Positions 26,679-36,368 of a DNA stretch of 64,000 bases are shown here, one piece after another. How positions within the stretch are numbered: the stretch's first letter is position 1; every line of letters starts with the position of its first letter. Position numbers and translations under genes: made by a program. The DNA is taken from positions 1-64,000 of the forward strand of contig NTJZ01000015.1 in the NCBI GenBank assembly GCA_002457215.1, in the 5' to 3' direction. Source of the stretch: OM182 bacterium MED-G28 (GTDB taxonomy: Bacteria; Pseudomonadota; Gammaproteobacteria; Pseudomonadales; Pseudohongiellaceae). The notes beneath the pieces are model-generated. The model was not told the DNA's origin and searched no databases. It saw nothing but the letters and a program-made list of their open reading frames with translations.

Positions 26679-28178
26679 ATGATTAAGAAAATAGAGCACT
26701 TTATTGATGGAGCACTCATGCCTGGGGCCAGCGACAGGGAAGCGATTGTATTTAATCCAGCAACAGGGACCGAATCTGCACGCGTCTCTCTTGCAGACGC
26801 TAATGAGGTTAACACCGCAGTAGTTGCAGCCAAAACTGCTTTTCCGGCTTGGTCAGAAACGACACCCTTAAATCGAGCGAGAGTACTTTTTAAGTTTAAG
26901 GAACTAGTTGAAGCTAATCGAGAAAATCTCGCCAAAATGATAACGGCCGAACACGGAAAAGTACTAAATGATGCTGCTGGTGAAGTAACTCGGGGACTTG
27001 AGGTTGTTGAATTTGCTTGTGGCATTCCACATTTATTAAAAGGGGAACATTCTGTCAACGTAGGACAAGGAATAGACTCTTGGTCTGAAATGCAACCATT
27101 AGGAGTAGTCGCAGGAATTACGCCATTCAACTTTCCAGTAATGGTTCCGATGTGGATGTTTCCTATCGCTATTGCATGCGGAAATACATTTATATTAAAA
27201 CCTTCAGAGAAAGACCCTTCTCCAGCGATTTTTATTGCTGAATTACTTAAGGAGGCTGGCTTACCAGACGGTGTGTTTAATGTTGTGCAAGGTGACAAAG
27301 AAGCTGTTGACGCATTACTGTGTCACAATTCTATTGAAGCAGTTAGTTTTGTAGGCTCTACACCAATCGCCCAATACATATATGCTAACGCGAGTGAAAA
27401 TGGAAAAAGGGTGCAAGCATTGGGCGGCGCTAAGAATCATATGCTCATCATGCCAGATGCAGACATGGATCAAGCCGCAGATGCACTAATGGGGGCCGCC
27501 TATGGATCTGCTGGCGAAAGATGCATGGCGATCTCAGTAGCGGTTTGTGTGGGTAACAAAACCGCAGATATGCTATTGAAAAACCTAAAACCAAGAGTTG
27601 AAACATTAAAAGTTAAACCCGGCACTGATACTGAAGCTGAAATGGGACCTTTAGTAAGCAAACAACATCTAGAAAAGGTGAAAAGCTATGTTGATCTTGG
27701 CATTAAAGAGGGAGCAACTCTGGTTGTAGATGGCAGAAATTTTAGACATGAAGGCCCCGAAACCGGATATTTCCTAGGAGGGTGCTTGTTTGATAAGGTT
27801 ACAGAATCAATGAGGATCTACAAAGAAGAAATTTTTGGTCCGGTACTTTGCATAGTAAGAGTTGAAAATTTTAATGATGGTTGCCGACTCATTAATAATC
27901 ATGAATATGGAAATGGGACTACAATTTTTACTAGAGATGGGGACAGCGCACGACAGTTTGCACACAGTATTCAAGTTGGAATGGTGGGGATAAATGTTCC
28001 AATTCCCGTTCCTATGGCATTTCATAGCTTCGGAGGCTGGAAAAGATCGCTGTTTGGACCACTTCATGTTCACGGCCCTGATGGCGTGCGTTTCAACACA
28101 CGGATGAAAACAATGACAGCCAGATGGCCAGCGGGAATTCGTCAAGGAAGTGATTTCTCCATGCCCACAATGAAATAG
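26679..28178 (+). CDS. mmsA: CoA-acylating methylmalonate/malonate-semialdehyde dehydrogenase
   Basis: 499 residues from the second of two tandem ATGs: AAAGGA is 5 bases before 26679 but only 2 before 26676. ALDH fold of the MmsA/IolA type: [17 protein letters not shown], catalytic Cys ([11 protein letters not shown]) and ALGGAKNHM, where the usual ALDH Glu is replaced by Asn, diagnostic of the CoA-acylating subfamily. It oxidises (methyl)malonate semialdehyde to acetyl- or propionyl-CoA plus CO2. Paired divergently with spuC, it would finish beta-alanine or diaminopropane catabolism. Followed after 80 bases by a MATE exporter. Confidence 0.92.
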   Translation: MIKKIEHFIDGALMPGASDREAIVFNPATGTESARVSLADANEVNTAVVAAKTAFPAWSETTPLNRARVLFKFKELVEANRENLAKMITAEHGKVLNDAAGEVTRGLEVVEFACGIPHLLKGEHSVNVGQGIDSWSEMQPLGVVAGITPFNFPVMVPMWMFPIAIACGNTFILKPSEKDPSPAIFIAELLKEAGLPDGVFNVVQGDKEAVDALLCHNSIEAVSFVGSTPIAQYIYANASENGKRVQALGGAKNHMLIMPDADMDQAADALMGAAYGSAGERCMAISVAVCVGNKTADMLLKNLKPRVETLKVKPGTDTEAEMGPLVSKQHLEKVKSYVDLGIKEGATLVVDGRNFRHEGPETGYFLGGCLFDKVTESMRIYKEEIFGPVLCIVRVENFNDGCRLINNHEYGNGTTIFTRDGDSARQFAHSIQVGMVGINVPIPVPMAFHSFGGWKRSLFGPLHVHGPDGVRFNTRMKTMTARWPAGIRQGSDFSMPTMK

Positions 28179-28258
28179 CTCTGTTTGGCAGCTAATCTAA
28201 TTTGAAGCCCATAATGGGCGCTCACAAAGCTATAACAAAACTAACTATCGAGTAGTCA

Positions 28259-29611
28259 ATGTCCAAGTACGACCCAATTCATGGCAACGTGCTCCGGGTA
28301 TTCTTCCACTATGCTGTTCCAGCCGTGTTTGGGTTACTTGCGATGTCATCTGCATTCATGATTGATGGCATTTTTCTTGGTAACTATGTTGGCTCGCAGG
28401 CACTGGCAGCAGTCAATATCGCTATGCCAGTTTGGTCTGGCTTATTTTCAGTTGTCACCATGCTCTCTGTTGGAAGTTCTGTGATTGCTGGCAAATATCT
28501 GGGACAAAATAACCTTGAAGCTGCAAAATCTATCTTCACAAAAGCTCTCACCTGCACGCTAATCTTTTCCTTAGCCAGCGCCGCTCTTGGGATACTTTTT
28601 CTTGACCCAATCGTTCGTGCCCTTGGTGCCAATGAACAATTAGCCCCTCTAACCTCAAGTTACCTTGCTGTTATTTTTCCTTGCGCACCCGCATTCCTGC
28701 TTGGTTTCTGTTTGTACTATTTTGTTCGGGTTGATAACAACCCGTTATTGGCTTCTTCGGCACTATTAGTTAGCGCGCTACTAAACGTAGTTTTCGATTG
28801 GTGCTTTATTGTTGTGCTGGATTTGGGTATTCAGGGGGCCGCGTACGCAACCGGAATCGCTCATTCAATTGTATTCTTTGTTTTAGTACCTTATTTTTTA
28901 AAACCTGACACCAAACTCAAACCAACTAACCTAACAGGAAATTGGCGTGAAATTTTCAAGGCAGTTATCAATGGTTTTTCAGAGTTCGTTAACGAAATTT
29001 CTGCGGGGCTTACAACTCTATTAGTTAATTGGATAATGATTTCTAGGCTAGGGGTTGAGGGCGTAGCTGCATATACAATCGTTAATTACCTGTTTTTTAT
29101 TGGAATTATGATTTATTACGGTATAGGTGAATCCATTGAGCCGCTGGTGAGTAAAAATTTCGGCGCAAGACAAGTCCACAAGATATCTGCTTATATTGGC
29201 ACCGCTCTGCTTTCCACATTGATCATTGCTTTATGTGTATGTGGTATCTTGCTCGCATCGACTGAACTACTAATCAATATTTTTCTAAAACCGGGAGAAA
29301 CAGCAACGACAGAGATTGCCATTAGATTTGTTAGCTTTTTTTGGCCAGCTTTTGTGTTCAGCGGAATCAATATTTGCCTAACTGCCTATTTTACTGCTTG
29401 CCATAGACCACTGCAGTCAGCCTCAATCGCTCTATCCCGAAGCCTATTACTCCCCCTTCTGCTTCTCTTTACGTTGCCACAACTTTTTGGAGATATAGGT
29501 ATATTCATATCAGTACCCATAGCAGAATTTTTAACTTTTTTACTCGCTGTTGCTTTCTTTGTAAACAATACACCAAAAAGAATTGTAGCTAATGATGTAT
29601 TAAGTTCTTAA
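28259..29611 (+). CDS. MATE-family efflux transporter
   Basis: 450 residues, 12 hydrophobic helices in two homologous halves; the N-terminal part (YDPIHGNVLRVFFHYAVPAVFGLLAMSSAFMIDGIFLG) has the typical MATE start with the Asp of helix 1, and Gly/Ala-rich helix 2. Located in the inner membrane, it would export cationic organics against Na+ or H+. It lies between mmsA (80 bases) and an aldehyde dehydrogenase (67 bases), so it may remove toxic amine or aldehyde intermediates (inference). Confidence 0.85.
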   Translation: MSKYDPIHGNVLRVFFHYAVPAVFGLLAMSSAFMIDGIFLGNYVGSQALAAVNIAMPVWSGLFSVVTMLSVGSSVIAGKYLGQNNLEAAKSIFTKALTCTLIFSLASAALGILFLDPIVRALGANEQLAPLTSSYLAVIFPCAPAFLLGFCLYYFVRVDNNPLLASSALLVSALLNVVFDWCFIVVLDLGIQGAAYATGIAHSIVFFVLVPYFLKPDTKLKPTNLTGNWREIFKAVINGFSEFVNEISAGLTTLLVNWIMISRLGVEGVAAYTIVNYLFFIGIMIYYGIGESIEPLVSKNFGARQVHKISAYIGTALLSTLIIALCVCGILLASTELLINIFLKPGETATTEIAIRFVSFFWPAFVFSGINICLTAYFTACHRPLQSASIALSRSLLLPLLLLFTLPQLFGDIGIFISVPIAEFLTFLLAVAFFVNNTPKRIVANDVLSS

Positions 29612-29678
29612 GCTCTGAAAGATTAACTTAGCCAAAAGAAGCTCGCTCTTCTCCACTATAATTCCAGAGATTAATTAG

Positions 29679-31112
29679 ATGCGCCATTACAAACATTTTT
29701 ATATCAATGGGCAGTGGGTAGAACCCAACAAACCAGATGAATTGGAAGTCATAAATCCGTCCAATGAGTCAATCGCCGGAATTATTTCTTTGGGTTCCAC
29801 CGTAGACGTAGACGACGCTGTTATGGCAGCGAAGAGTGCTTTCTCAAAATTCTCAGTTTCGCAGCCCAAAGAAAGATTAGAACTACTCGAGAATATCCTC
29901 GCTGAATTTATGTGTCGTTATGATGAAATCGCCAACGCTATCACTGAAGAAATGGGATCACCTAATCTCTTTGCGTTTCAAGAACAGGCGGCCTGTGGAA
30001 ATGGGCACTTGGAAGCCACTATTGCAGCATTAGCAAACTTTAAATTCCTCGAGAAAAAAGAAAATGCACAGATTTACAAGGAACCCATTGGAGTATGCGC
30101 ACTTATTACTCCATGGAACTGGCCCATAAATCAAATAGTTTGCAAAGTAGCGCCGGCCTTGGCTATGGGTTGTACTATGGTTCTGAAACCAAGTGAAATA
30201 GCTCCTTTTTCTGCATACTTATTTGCAGAAGTTCTACACAAAGCAGGCGTGCCGGCAGGAGTATTCAATCTTGTAAACGGCGATGGTGCAACAGTTGGAA
30301 CCGCATTAGCAGCGCACGCTGATGTTGATATGGTTTCTTTTACTGGCTCCACAAGAGCAGGTATTGAGGTTGCCCAAACAGCAGCGATAACAGTAAAACG
30401 CGTCACACAAGAACTGGGAGGAAAATCACCCAATATAATTCTTGATGATGCTGATTTAGAAACGGCGATAAGCACAGGTGTCCAATCTTGTTTTTCAAAT
30501 AGTGGTCAATCGTGCGATGCGCCCACTCGTCTTCTAATTCCAGAATCCTTGCATGACAAAGCGAGAGATATAGCCGTAGCTACGGCAAAAAAATTAGTAG
30601 TTGGGGATCCTAGTCAGCCAACTACGGATCTAGGGCCAGTAGTTAGCCAGCAACATTTTGAAAAAATACAAAGACTGATTCAAATTGGGATAGCGGAAGG
30701 GTGTGAACTCGCGTGCGGAGGCCTTGGACTTCCAGAAGGATTGAAACAAGGTTATTTCGTCCGGCCTACAATATTTTGCAATGTAAAAAATGAAGCGAGC
30801 ATTGCCAGAGAAGAAATATTCGGACCTGTTCTAGTGATAATCCCTTATCAAGATGAACAAGACGCTATCCGTATAGCCAATGAGACACCTTATGGTCTCT
30901 GCGCATATGTTTCTGGTAGCCCAAACCGTGCAAGATTGATTGCTTCTCACGTACGTGCAGGGTCCGTGTATCTAAATGGTGAGGAAGGCAGCTTTGATGT
31001 TCCCTTCGGCGGCTTTAAACAATCAGGCAACGGTAGGGAATTTGCAGAATATGGATTTGAAGACTATCTAGAATTAAAAACCATTATCGGAGCAGCAGGA
31101 CAAATCAAATAA
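29679..31112 (+). CDS. NAD(P)+-dependent aldehyde dehydrogenase
   Basis: 477 residues, classical ALDH. NAD fold ITPWNWP (143-149) and FTGSTRAG (221-228), catalytic Glu245 in QELGGKSP and Cys279 in NSGQSCDAPTRL, C-terminal FGGFKQSGNGREFAEYG. In a polyamine locus it may act as PuuC or as an aminobutyraldehyde dehydrogenase, converting the aldehydes made by PuuB, SpdH or SpuC (inference). Third gene of the mmsA-MATE-ALDH unit, convergent with a small membrane gene. Confidence 0.87.
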   Translation: MRHYKHFYINGQWVEPNKPDELEVINPSNESIAGIISLGSTVDVDDAVMAAKSAFSKFSVSQPKERLELLENILAEFMCRYDEIANAITEEMGSPNLFAFQEQAACGNGHLEATIAALANFKFLEKKENAQIYKEPIGVCALITPWNWPINQIVCKVAPALAMGCTMVLKPSEIAPFSAYLFAEVLHKAGVPAGVFNLVNGDGATVGTALAAHADVDMVSFTGSTRAGIEVAQTAAITVKRVTQELGGKSPNIILDDADLETAISTGVQSCFSNSGQSCDAPTRLLIPESLHDKARDIAVATAKKLVVGDPSQPTTDLGPVVSQQHFEKIQRLIQIGIAEGCELACGGLGLPEGLKQGYFVRPTIFCNVKNEASIAREEIFGPVLVIIPYQDEQDAIRIANETPYGLCAYVSGSPNRARLIASHVRAGSVYLNGEEGSFDVPFGGFKQSGNGREFAEYGFEDYLELKTIIGAAGQIK

Positions 31113-31137
31113 GGAATAACAATTAGAATAAAAGCGG

Positions 31138-31371
31138 CTATTTGTTATCGGTAAAAATAAATGAAGCACCTACCAAGACTAGTCCCAACGGCCAAAAAGG
31201 CACGAAAGGAAAATAAGGCACTATAGATTCAATAGATTCAATTATCGTCACTCCATCATAGGCAGCATACACCCATTCACTCCAGCCACGGCCAAAAATT
31301 GATGCGTAAATTCCTGCCAACACAGCTATTACTCCAACAAAATTTAGCGTAATTCTCATCAATTTACTCAT
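31138..31371 (-). CDS. Small membrane protein of unknown function
   Basis: 77 residues with two probable membrane helices (about 7-24 and 54-72) and a Trp/Tyr-rich loop between (GRGWSEWVYAAYDG). It begins 15 bases after the ferric-reductase-like gene and is the last gene of the puuB copy 3 operon. Not recognised. Confidence 0.6.
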   Translation of the reverse strand: MSKLMRITLNFVGVIAVLAGIYASIFGRGWSEWVYAAYDGVTIIESIESIVPYFPFVPFWPLGLVLVGASFIFTDNK

Positions 31372-31386
31372 GACAATATTCCATTG

Positions 31387-32061
31387 CTAAATGGTTTTTA
31401 GTTTTTCATTTTGTTTTAACTGGTTTTCTACCTGCTGTTTGCTCCAGGCTGCCGCCCTTAATCCCCATGCCAGAAGTCCGGTCCAATAATACAAAAAATC
31501 AACGCTATTGGGCGAGTTGTAATAGTACACAGCAAACCAATATGTGCTCCATGCATAAGCCCAGACGTAATAGATCCCAAACTTATGAAGATAACGCCAT
31601 TGCTTTCCTGTTAAATGCTTACGACCAAATTTAAAAGACGTAATGGTCATCAGTAGAAGAACTGTATAGCCAAACACTCCTTCTATTGCATCGCTTAATA
31701 CATAAACCTGACCAACATAATAGTCGGTATGGATTCCCACCAGCCAAAGTATAAAAAATCCCTGCCAAGCCATGGCCGAAGCAAAACACAAGCCGAAATG
31801 TTTTCTATTTCGAAGTAACCAGCGACTAAAATCATTAGGTATTAAAATATATAAAGATGAAGCGACAAAAGTAATATATAGCAAAGGTACCGCAAAGCGC
31901 ACAGACAATTGAATAAGAGCAGATACGCCTGCAGCAGTAGCATAGTCAGTCCCAAACATTTGCACTATTACTACCAGCGAAACAAGCATTGTTACCAATA
32001 GAAATAATTTCCAGCCGTTTAAAATTGGTGCTTGCAATAACCTCAATTTATTCGTTGCCAT
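31387..32061 (-). CDS. Ferric reductase/YedZ-like heme membrane protein
   Basis: 224 residues, about six membrane helices. The pattern NRKHFGLCFASAMAWQGFF, then GKQWRYLHKFGIYYVWAYAW, resembles the ferric-reductase-like transmembrane domain that binds b-type hemes. The LHK histidine of the second motif is present, but other expected heme histidines seem displaced or lost, so heme binding is uncertain. It lies 50 bases below a PuuB-like oxidase and may accept electrons or belong to a small membrane redox pair with the 77-residue protein downstream (inference). Located in the inner membrane. Confidence 0.65.
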   Translation of the reverse strand: MATNKLRLLQAPILNGWKLFLLVTMLVSLVVIVQMFGTDYATAAGVSALIQLSVRFAVPLLYITFVASSLYILIPNDFSRWLLRNRKHFGLCFASAMAWQGFFILWLVGIHTDYYVGQVYVLSDAIEGVFGYTVLLLMTITSFKFGRKHLTGKQWRYLHKFGIYYVWAYAWSTYWFAVYYYNSPNSVDFLYYWTGLLAWGLRAAAWSKQQVENQLKQNEKLKTI

Positions 32062-32111
32062 CTAATTTAGATCCGTACTTCAGTCTTTGCTCTTTAGTTT
32101 AGTTATAATAA

Positions 32112-33392
32112 TTACAGACTATCTTTTATCTTGTAGTACATCATTCCTAATGCCACCATCTGTCGAGCAAAAGTATGCTGACCTGGCAGTTTCAGCGTTT
32201 TCATCTTAGCAAACATATCGAAACGCTCAAACGTTCCCGCTACTGCATCAGCCATTATCTGCCCTGCCAAATGGGTCACATTTACACCATGGCCAGAATA
32301 TCCTTGTGAATAAAATATATTTTCTGAAAGTCTGCCCATTTGAGGAACTCTATTAATAGGGACGCCGATCGTTCCACCCCATGCAAACTCTAAGTTAGTG
32401 TTCTTAAGCTGAGGGTAAGTCTTCAGAAGTCGTGGCCTGAGCCGCCTCTTTATCTCATTAGGATCATTTCCAAAATAATTACACCTGCCCCCAAAAAGTA
32501 ATCGCTTATCTGCGCTCAATCGGTAATATTCTAATATATAATTTGGGTCACACACAGCCCAATCATTTGGATTAACTGAAAGCTCTAGCTCTTTGGAAAG
32601 AGGCTCTGTCGCCGTTATAAAACTATTAACCGGAAACATGATGCCACGAAGTTTAGCATCTAAAAAATGGTAGGCATTTCCCGCTAGCACTACAAAGTCA
32701 GCCGTTATTGAACCTTTTGAAGTAAGAACTCTGGGCTTAAGACCCTTCTCAATATCAATAACAGGAGACTGCTCGAATATACGCGCCCCTAGTGAAGCAG
32801 CCGCTTGCGCCTCTCCTAGGCAAAGATTGAGCGGATGCAAATGCCCGTTACCCTGATTCTGGAGTGCTCCGATATAAGCTTTTGTTCCTAATGACTCTTC
32901 CGTCTCTTGTTTCGACAACAACTTGAACTCATGAGGAAAATTGAGTCTCTCCAACTGATCTCTCCACGCTTGCAAGTCAGCGACATGCCGAGGTTTTATA
33001 GCGACATCCACATAACCAGATTTCAAATCGCAGTCTATGTTATAAGTTTTTACTCTCTCGCGGATGATTTCATGACCTGCCCAACCCATATCCCAGAGAA
33101 TTTTTTCACCCTCTCTGCCGATTGACTTCGCCAATTTCGCTTCGCCGGATATACCGCCAATCATTTGTCCGCCATTACGCCCTGATGCCCCCCAGCCGAT
33201 CTTGTTGGCTTCTACGACTGCAACTTTATATCCACGCTCAGCCAGAAAAAGTGCTGTAGAGATACCAGTAAATCCAGCACCTATGATACAAACGTTAGCA
33301 GTTTGCTCACCTTTAAGTGAAGAGTATTCGGTTGACCGATTCGCAGTTGCGGCGTAGTAGGAACCAGTGTGTGGTTGCGGAGTTTGTATCAT
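32112..33392 (-). CDS. puuB: PuuB-like FAD-dependent amine oxidase (copy 3)
   Basis: 426 residues. FAD motif ANVCIIGAGFTGIST (32-46), GWGASGRNGGQMIGG (66-80), C-terminal YSQGYSGHGVNVTHLAG. Closely similar to copies 1 and 2 in layout. Heads a short operon with the ferric-reductase-like and 77-residue membrane proteins. The upstream gap of 224 bases separates it from the SnoaL-AraC gene on the same strand; no convincing promoter boxes were seen there. Different neighbours from the other copies suggest a different substrate or electron acceptor. Confidence 0.8.
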   Translation of the reverse strand: MIQTPQPHTGSYYAATANRSTEYSSLKGEQTANVCIIGAGFTGISTALFLAERGYKVAVVEANKIGWGASGRNGGQMIGGISGEAKLAKSIGREGEKILWDMGWAGHEIIRERVKTYNIDCDLKSGYVDVAIKPRHVADLQAWRDQLERLNFPHEFKLLSKQETEESLGTKAYIGALQNQGNGHLHPLNLCLGEAQAAASLGARIFEQSPVIDIEKGLKPRVLTSKGSITADFVVLAGNAYHFLDAKLRGIMFPVNSFITATEPLSKELELSVNPNDWAVCDPNYILEYYRLSADKRLLFGGRCNYFGNDPNEIKRRLRPRLLKTYPQLKNTNLEFAWGGTIGVPINRVPQMGRLSENIFYSQGYSGHGVNVTHLAGQIMADAVAGTFERFDMFAKMKTLKLPGQHTFARQMVALGMMYYKIKDSL

Positions 33393-33616
33393 TGGGAGAT
33401 TTTGCTCTTCTTTAAATTTTCTTGATGAAGATTGCTTACTGCAACACGACTTCTTTTAATCCTACCAACTATTGATGGCGGCGAAATCAACTATTTACCA
33501 TACGATTAAATTGATTCTCAACACATCTTATCCTATCGGCAACGAGAATCCTGCTGATGATTAGCTACTAAGCCAGGCAACCCACCAAAAACCCGCAATG
33601 AAAGCTCGGTGGTCTT

Positions 33617-34384
33617 TTATGACCGGGCCAGGGCATCTTGACGAAACCGAGCAGGAGTGCACCCTGTCATCTTCTTGAAGGCTGAATAAAAGGCCGAATT
33701 TGAATTAAAACCAACGGCAAATGACACATCTAGAATTGCATTTGATTGCAGCTCTGGCTGGCTAAGTAAGACTTTCGCTTCACCGATACGATAGCTATTT
33801 AAGAAATCAAAGAAACTCATACCAAACCCGGCGTTAACAGCCTGCGACAAGTGATTAACCGAGCAATTCACCATTCTTGCTAATTTAGGCAGAGTCAATC
33901 CAGCCTGTAAAAAAACTTTCTCTTGCTCCATTAATATTGTGAGCTTTTCTGAGTACTTTATTAGTTGCTTTGGATGCAATCCCGATTTGGCGTACTTCGG
34001 CAGAGCAGCGCTATGCGCTTCGTTCAAATTAGAATGGACTGTATGGGTTGGATCGTAATAGTCGGAGATTTTTACCGCACCATCACCCTCCAGGGTCATA
34101 AATTCTGCACCGAACCAATCCACGCCCCCAGAATCCGAAGGAGACATCCGGTATTGAAAGGCTATGGAGTTTTCGCTAGCTAGAATTTCTCCAATAACAT
34201 TGTATTGTGCCTGTTGATGATCGAAAAATTGCGCCAGATAGGCGACGAGTTTTTCTTTTGAGAGTTGTTGTTGCTCAGGAATATCAACATAGGTGCCATT
34301 AGTAACCAAGTGCGCTGCGACTCCTTGAGCGTCTTGATGATTCCAAGCATCGAAGTAGCTCTGAACAAATTCATTTGCACGCAT
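33617..34384 (-). CDS. SnoaL-like domain fused to AraC-family DNA-binding domain
   Basis: 255 residues. Residues about 1-112 form a SnoaL/NTF2-like cone fold (FVQSYFDAWNHQDAQGVAAHL, later GVDWFGAEFMTLEGDG); residues about 155-252 are an AraC/XylS double helix-turn-helix (LTLPKLARMVNCSVNHLSQAVN, then ILDVSFAVGFNSNSAFYSAFKKMTGCTPARFR). The SnoaL part would be the ligand sensor in place of the usual cupin arm. Transcription factor, cytosolic; probable targets are the flanking puuB copy 3 and the symporter/module B operon (inference). An inverted repeat lies just upstream of its start. Confidence 0.82.
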   Translation of the reverse strand: MRANEFVQSYFDAWNHQDAQGVAAHLVTNGTYVDIPEQQQLSKEKLVAYLAQFFDHQQAQYNVIGEILASENSIAFQYRMSPSDSGGVDWFGAEFMTLEGDGAVKISDYYDPTHTVHSNLNEAHSAALPKYAKSGLHPKQLIKYSEKLTILMEQEKVFLQAGLTLPKLARMVNCSVNHLSQAVNAGFGMSFFDFLNSYRIGEAKVLLSQPELQSNAILDVSFAVGFNSNSAFYSAFKKMTGCTPARFRQDALARS

Positions 34385-34436
34385 ATTCGCCGTTCCAGGA
34401 TGTTCGCCACATAATTTTATTGTCGACTTGTTCAGA

Positions 34437-34455
34437 ATTAGATTATCAGTCTAAT
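34437..34455. promoter_or_regulatory. Inverted repeat upstream of the SnoaL-AraC gene
   Basis: ATTAGA, spacer TTATCAG, TCTAAT, 53-71 bases upstream of the AraC-type gene start, with a nested GATTA/TAATC pair. Placement fits an autoregulatory or promoter element. Confidence 0.35.
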
Positions 34456-34513
34456 CAATACTTGCAAGACCTAATTCCACCCCTACAACGGTAGATGTCA
34501 ACCTTTTCTCTCA

Positions 34514-36313
34514 TTAGGTGGATATGCGGCGTCTGGTTGATTCAGCAGCTCCATTAGCTCTCCGTCGCTGCGTTCGAGCTTTTTTCCCCGCCTGCGGACT
34601 ATACCGGCGCCATATCAGAACTATCCCTAAGACACCCAAAAATACGTAAATAAATGGATAAGACAAGGCCAGCACAACTTCACCGGTTGCCCAATTCAGA
34701 CTTCCATCATCAAGCAATTCACTAGCGCCAGTTTGGTAAGGAATAACATAGTAGTAAATCAGCAAGAACGGCATGGTGCAGCCGTAGATAATCAAACAAC
34801 ATGGTGCGAGCAGGGTAATTCTTACCTGCTTGAGATCGAAATCGATCTCAGGCGTACGGTGCAGCCTCATACGGTACAGCGCCTCAGCGCGGCTCACCCT
34901 CCCCATTCGAGACACAACTAGAATAGTTATTATACTAGCTGCTGCACCCAGTACCGCTGGGTTTGCATAACTTGGCCAAGTTACATAACCGAAATACTCC
35001 AACGCAGCTGGAACGACATTAAATACAAACCCCGTAACTATTCCCCAAAAAGCCGCATCAGCAGTAATCCGCTTACTCCAAATACTCATAAACCCGACTG
35101 GTCCCCATGAGGATGCAAATACGGTTCCTACAAATAACATAAGCCAAAACACATTAGGTGGAAAAAAGAAACTGGTAATAAGAACAATCACACCGGTAAA
35201 AAACATAACGATCCGAGTTTTTCTCAAAGTAAGTTCTTTATTACTCGGAATCATATCATTGCTAACACTGAAGCCTACAAGTGAAAGAAAAGTAGAGGCA
35301 GACGAGAGAGCTGCAGCCATTATTCCCGCTAGCAAGAGAGCTCCAAGCGCCTCTGGAACCAGATTCTTTGCAGCCCAAATCATAACCGTCTCTGAAGGGC
35401 TGATATTTGGATTCGCTAAATTAATAAATCCCCCCAATCCATAGATCAGAAACTGCATAAAGATCACTACCAGACAAGCATAGATAGCAGCGCGTAAAAC
35501 AACATGTTCATTTCGCGCCATTAAATGACGACTTGATTGCCATGGGCTAACCGCATAAACCACACCCCAACTGGTATCAATAATGATGGTCCATATTAGG
35601 TAATCCATAGGGGTCGGCCACTCTGTTCCCGGTCCGACGGTACCATGCCAGGAGGCGATATCTGGCTTACTCTCCATCTGAGCCAAATTTTCGACCATCG
35701 TTGTTACTCCTCCAAGACCATCAATGACATAAAATGCAAAAAAGACTGTGGCTACTGTGAATAAGAGAAACATCAAGGTATCGGTAATAATCACACCTTG
35801 AGATCCTGAGTACATTGTGAAGGTGGTATAGCTCAACCAAGCTAAAATAATGCCTTCGGTGTAGGTCAGGTCAGTGAGTTCAGTTAATAGAATCGCCGCT
35901 CCCTGAGTTACAACGAGTAGATAGCCACCCAAACCCATAATAATGGTGAATCCAGCTGCCTGCTGTACGCGGCGATTATTGAAACGCTGACCAAAGAAAT
36001 CGGCCACTGTTGGAGCTCGGCTTCGGCGAAGATAGGCCCCGAAAAAAAGTGCTCCATAGATATAGCCAATCACTGCTATACCAGGAAATAGCATATATGG
36101 CCCAAGTTGGCCGTCGTAAGTAAATCCAGCCTCCCCTAAAAATATAGAGGTACTAAACACGCTGGCTACCAACGTGCCAACTATCAATAAAGTTGGAGCT
36201 CGTCGACCTGCAACAAAATAATCATCAAGCTTTTTAACACTACGACCTGCGTAATTACCTACAGCAACAAAGACAATAATACTGATCGCTATGGTTATCG
36301 TAAAAATGTCCGT
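34514..36313 (-). CDS. Sodium:solute symporter (SSS family) with apparent ACG start
   Basis: 599 residues if started at ACG 36313. About 13 membrane helices typical of SSS transporters; the family N-terminus (VGNYAGRSVKKLDDYFVAGRRAP) is encoded upstream of the first canonical start, a TTG at 36187, so the TTG product would lack helix 1. In frame, no ATG, GTG or TTG occurs between the stop at 36329-36331 and 36187. GAGGA lies 7 bases before ACG, exactly where an ATG would be expected, and ACG GAC ATT reads as a normal N-terminus. Last gene of the module B operon (after MOSC), so it may import the module B substrate (inference). Confidence 0.8.
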   Translation of the reverse strand, partial: TDIFTITIAISIIVFVAVGNYAGRSVKKLDDYFVAGRRAPTLLIVGTLVASVFSTSIFLGEAGFTYDGQLGPYMLFPGIAVIGYIYGALFFGAYLRRSRAPTVADFFGQRFNNRRVQQAAGFTIIMGLGGYLLVVTQGAAILLTELTDLTYTEGIILAWLSYTTFTMYSGSQGVIITDTLMFLLFTVATVFFAFYVIDGLGGVTTMVENLAQMESKPDIASWHGTVGPGTEWPTPMDYLIWTIIIDTSWGVVYAVSPWQSSRHLMARNEHVVLRAAIYACLVVIFMQFLIYGLGGFINLANPNISPSETVMIWAAKNLVPEALGALLLAGIMAAALSSASTFLSLVGFSVSNDMIPSNKELTLRKTRIVMFFTGVIVLITSFFFPPNVFWLMLFVGTVFASSWGPVGFMSIWSKRITADAAFWGIVTGFVFNVVPAALEYFGYVTWPSYANPAVLGAAASIITILVVSRMGRVSRAEALYRMRLHRTPEIDFDLKQVRITLLAPCCLIIYGCTMPFLLIYYYVIPYQTGASELLDDGSLNWATGEVVLALSYPFIYVFLGVLGIVLIWRRYSPQAGKKARTQRRRANGAAESTRRRIST

Positions 36314-36368
36314 AAAGGAATCCTCATTTCAAATTTATATGTAATCAGTTTGCAGAACCAAATAGTCA

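Noticed and set aside
26666..27298. Long antisense frame opposite mmsA (about 210 codons)
   Set aside because: Low-complexity Ser/Thr/Pro composition and no ribosome site; it is the reverse complement of a clear dehydrogenase.
28207..28219. GCCCATAATGGGC hairpin between mmsA and the MATE gene
   Set aside because: Five- to six-base stem without a T tract; the two genes are probably in one transcript.
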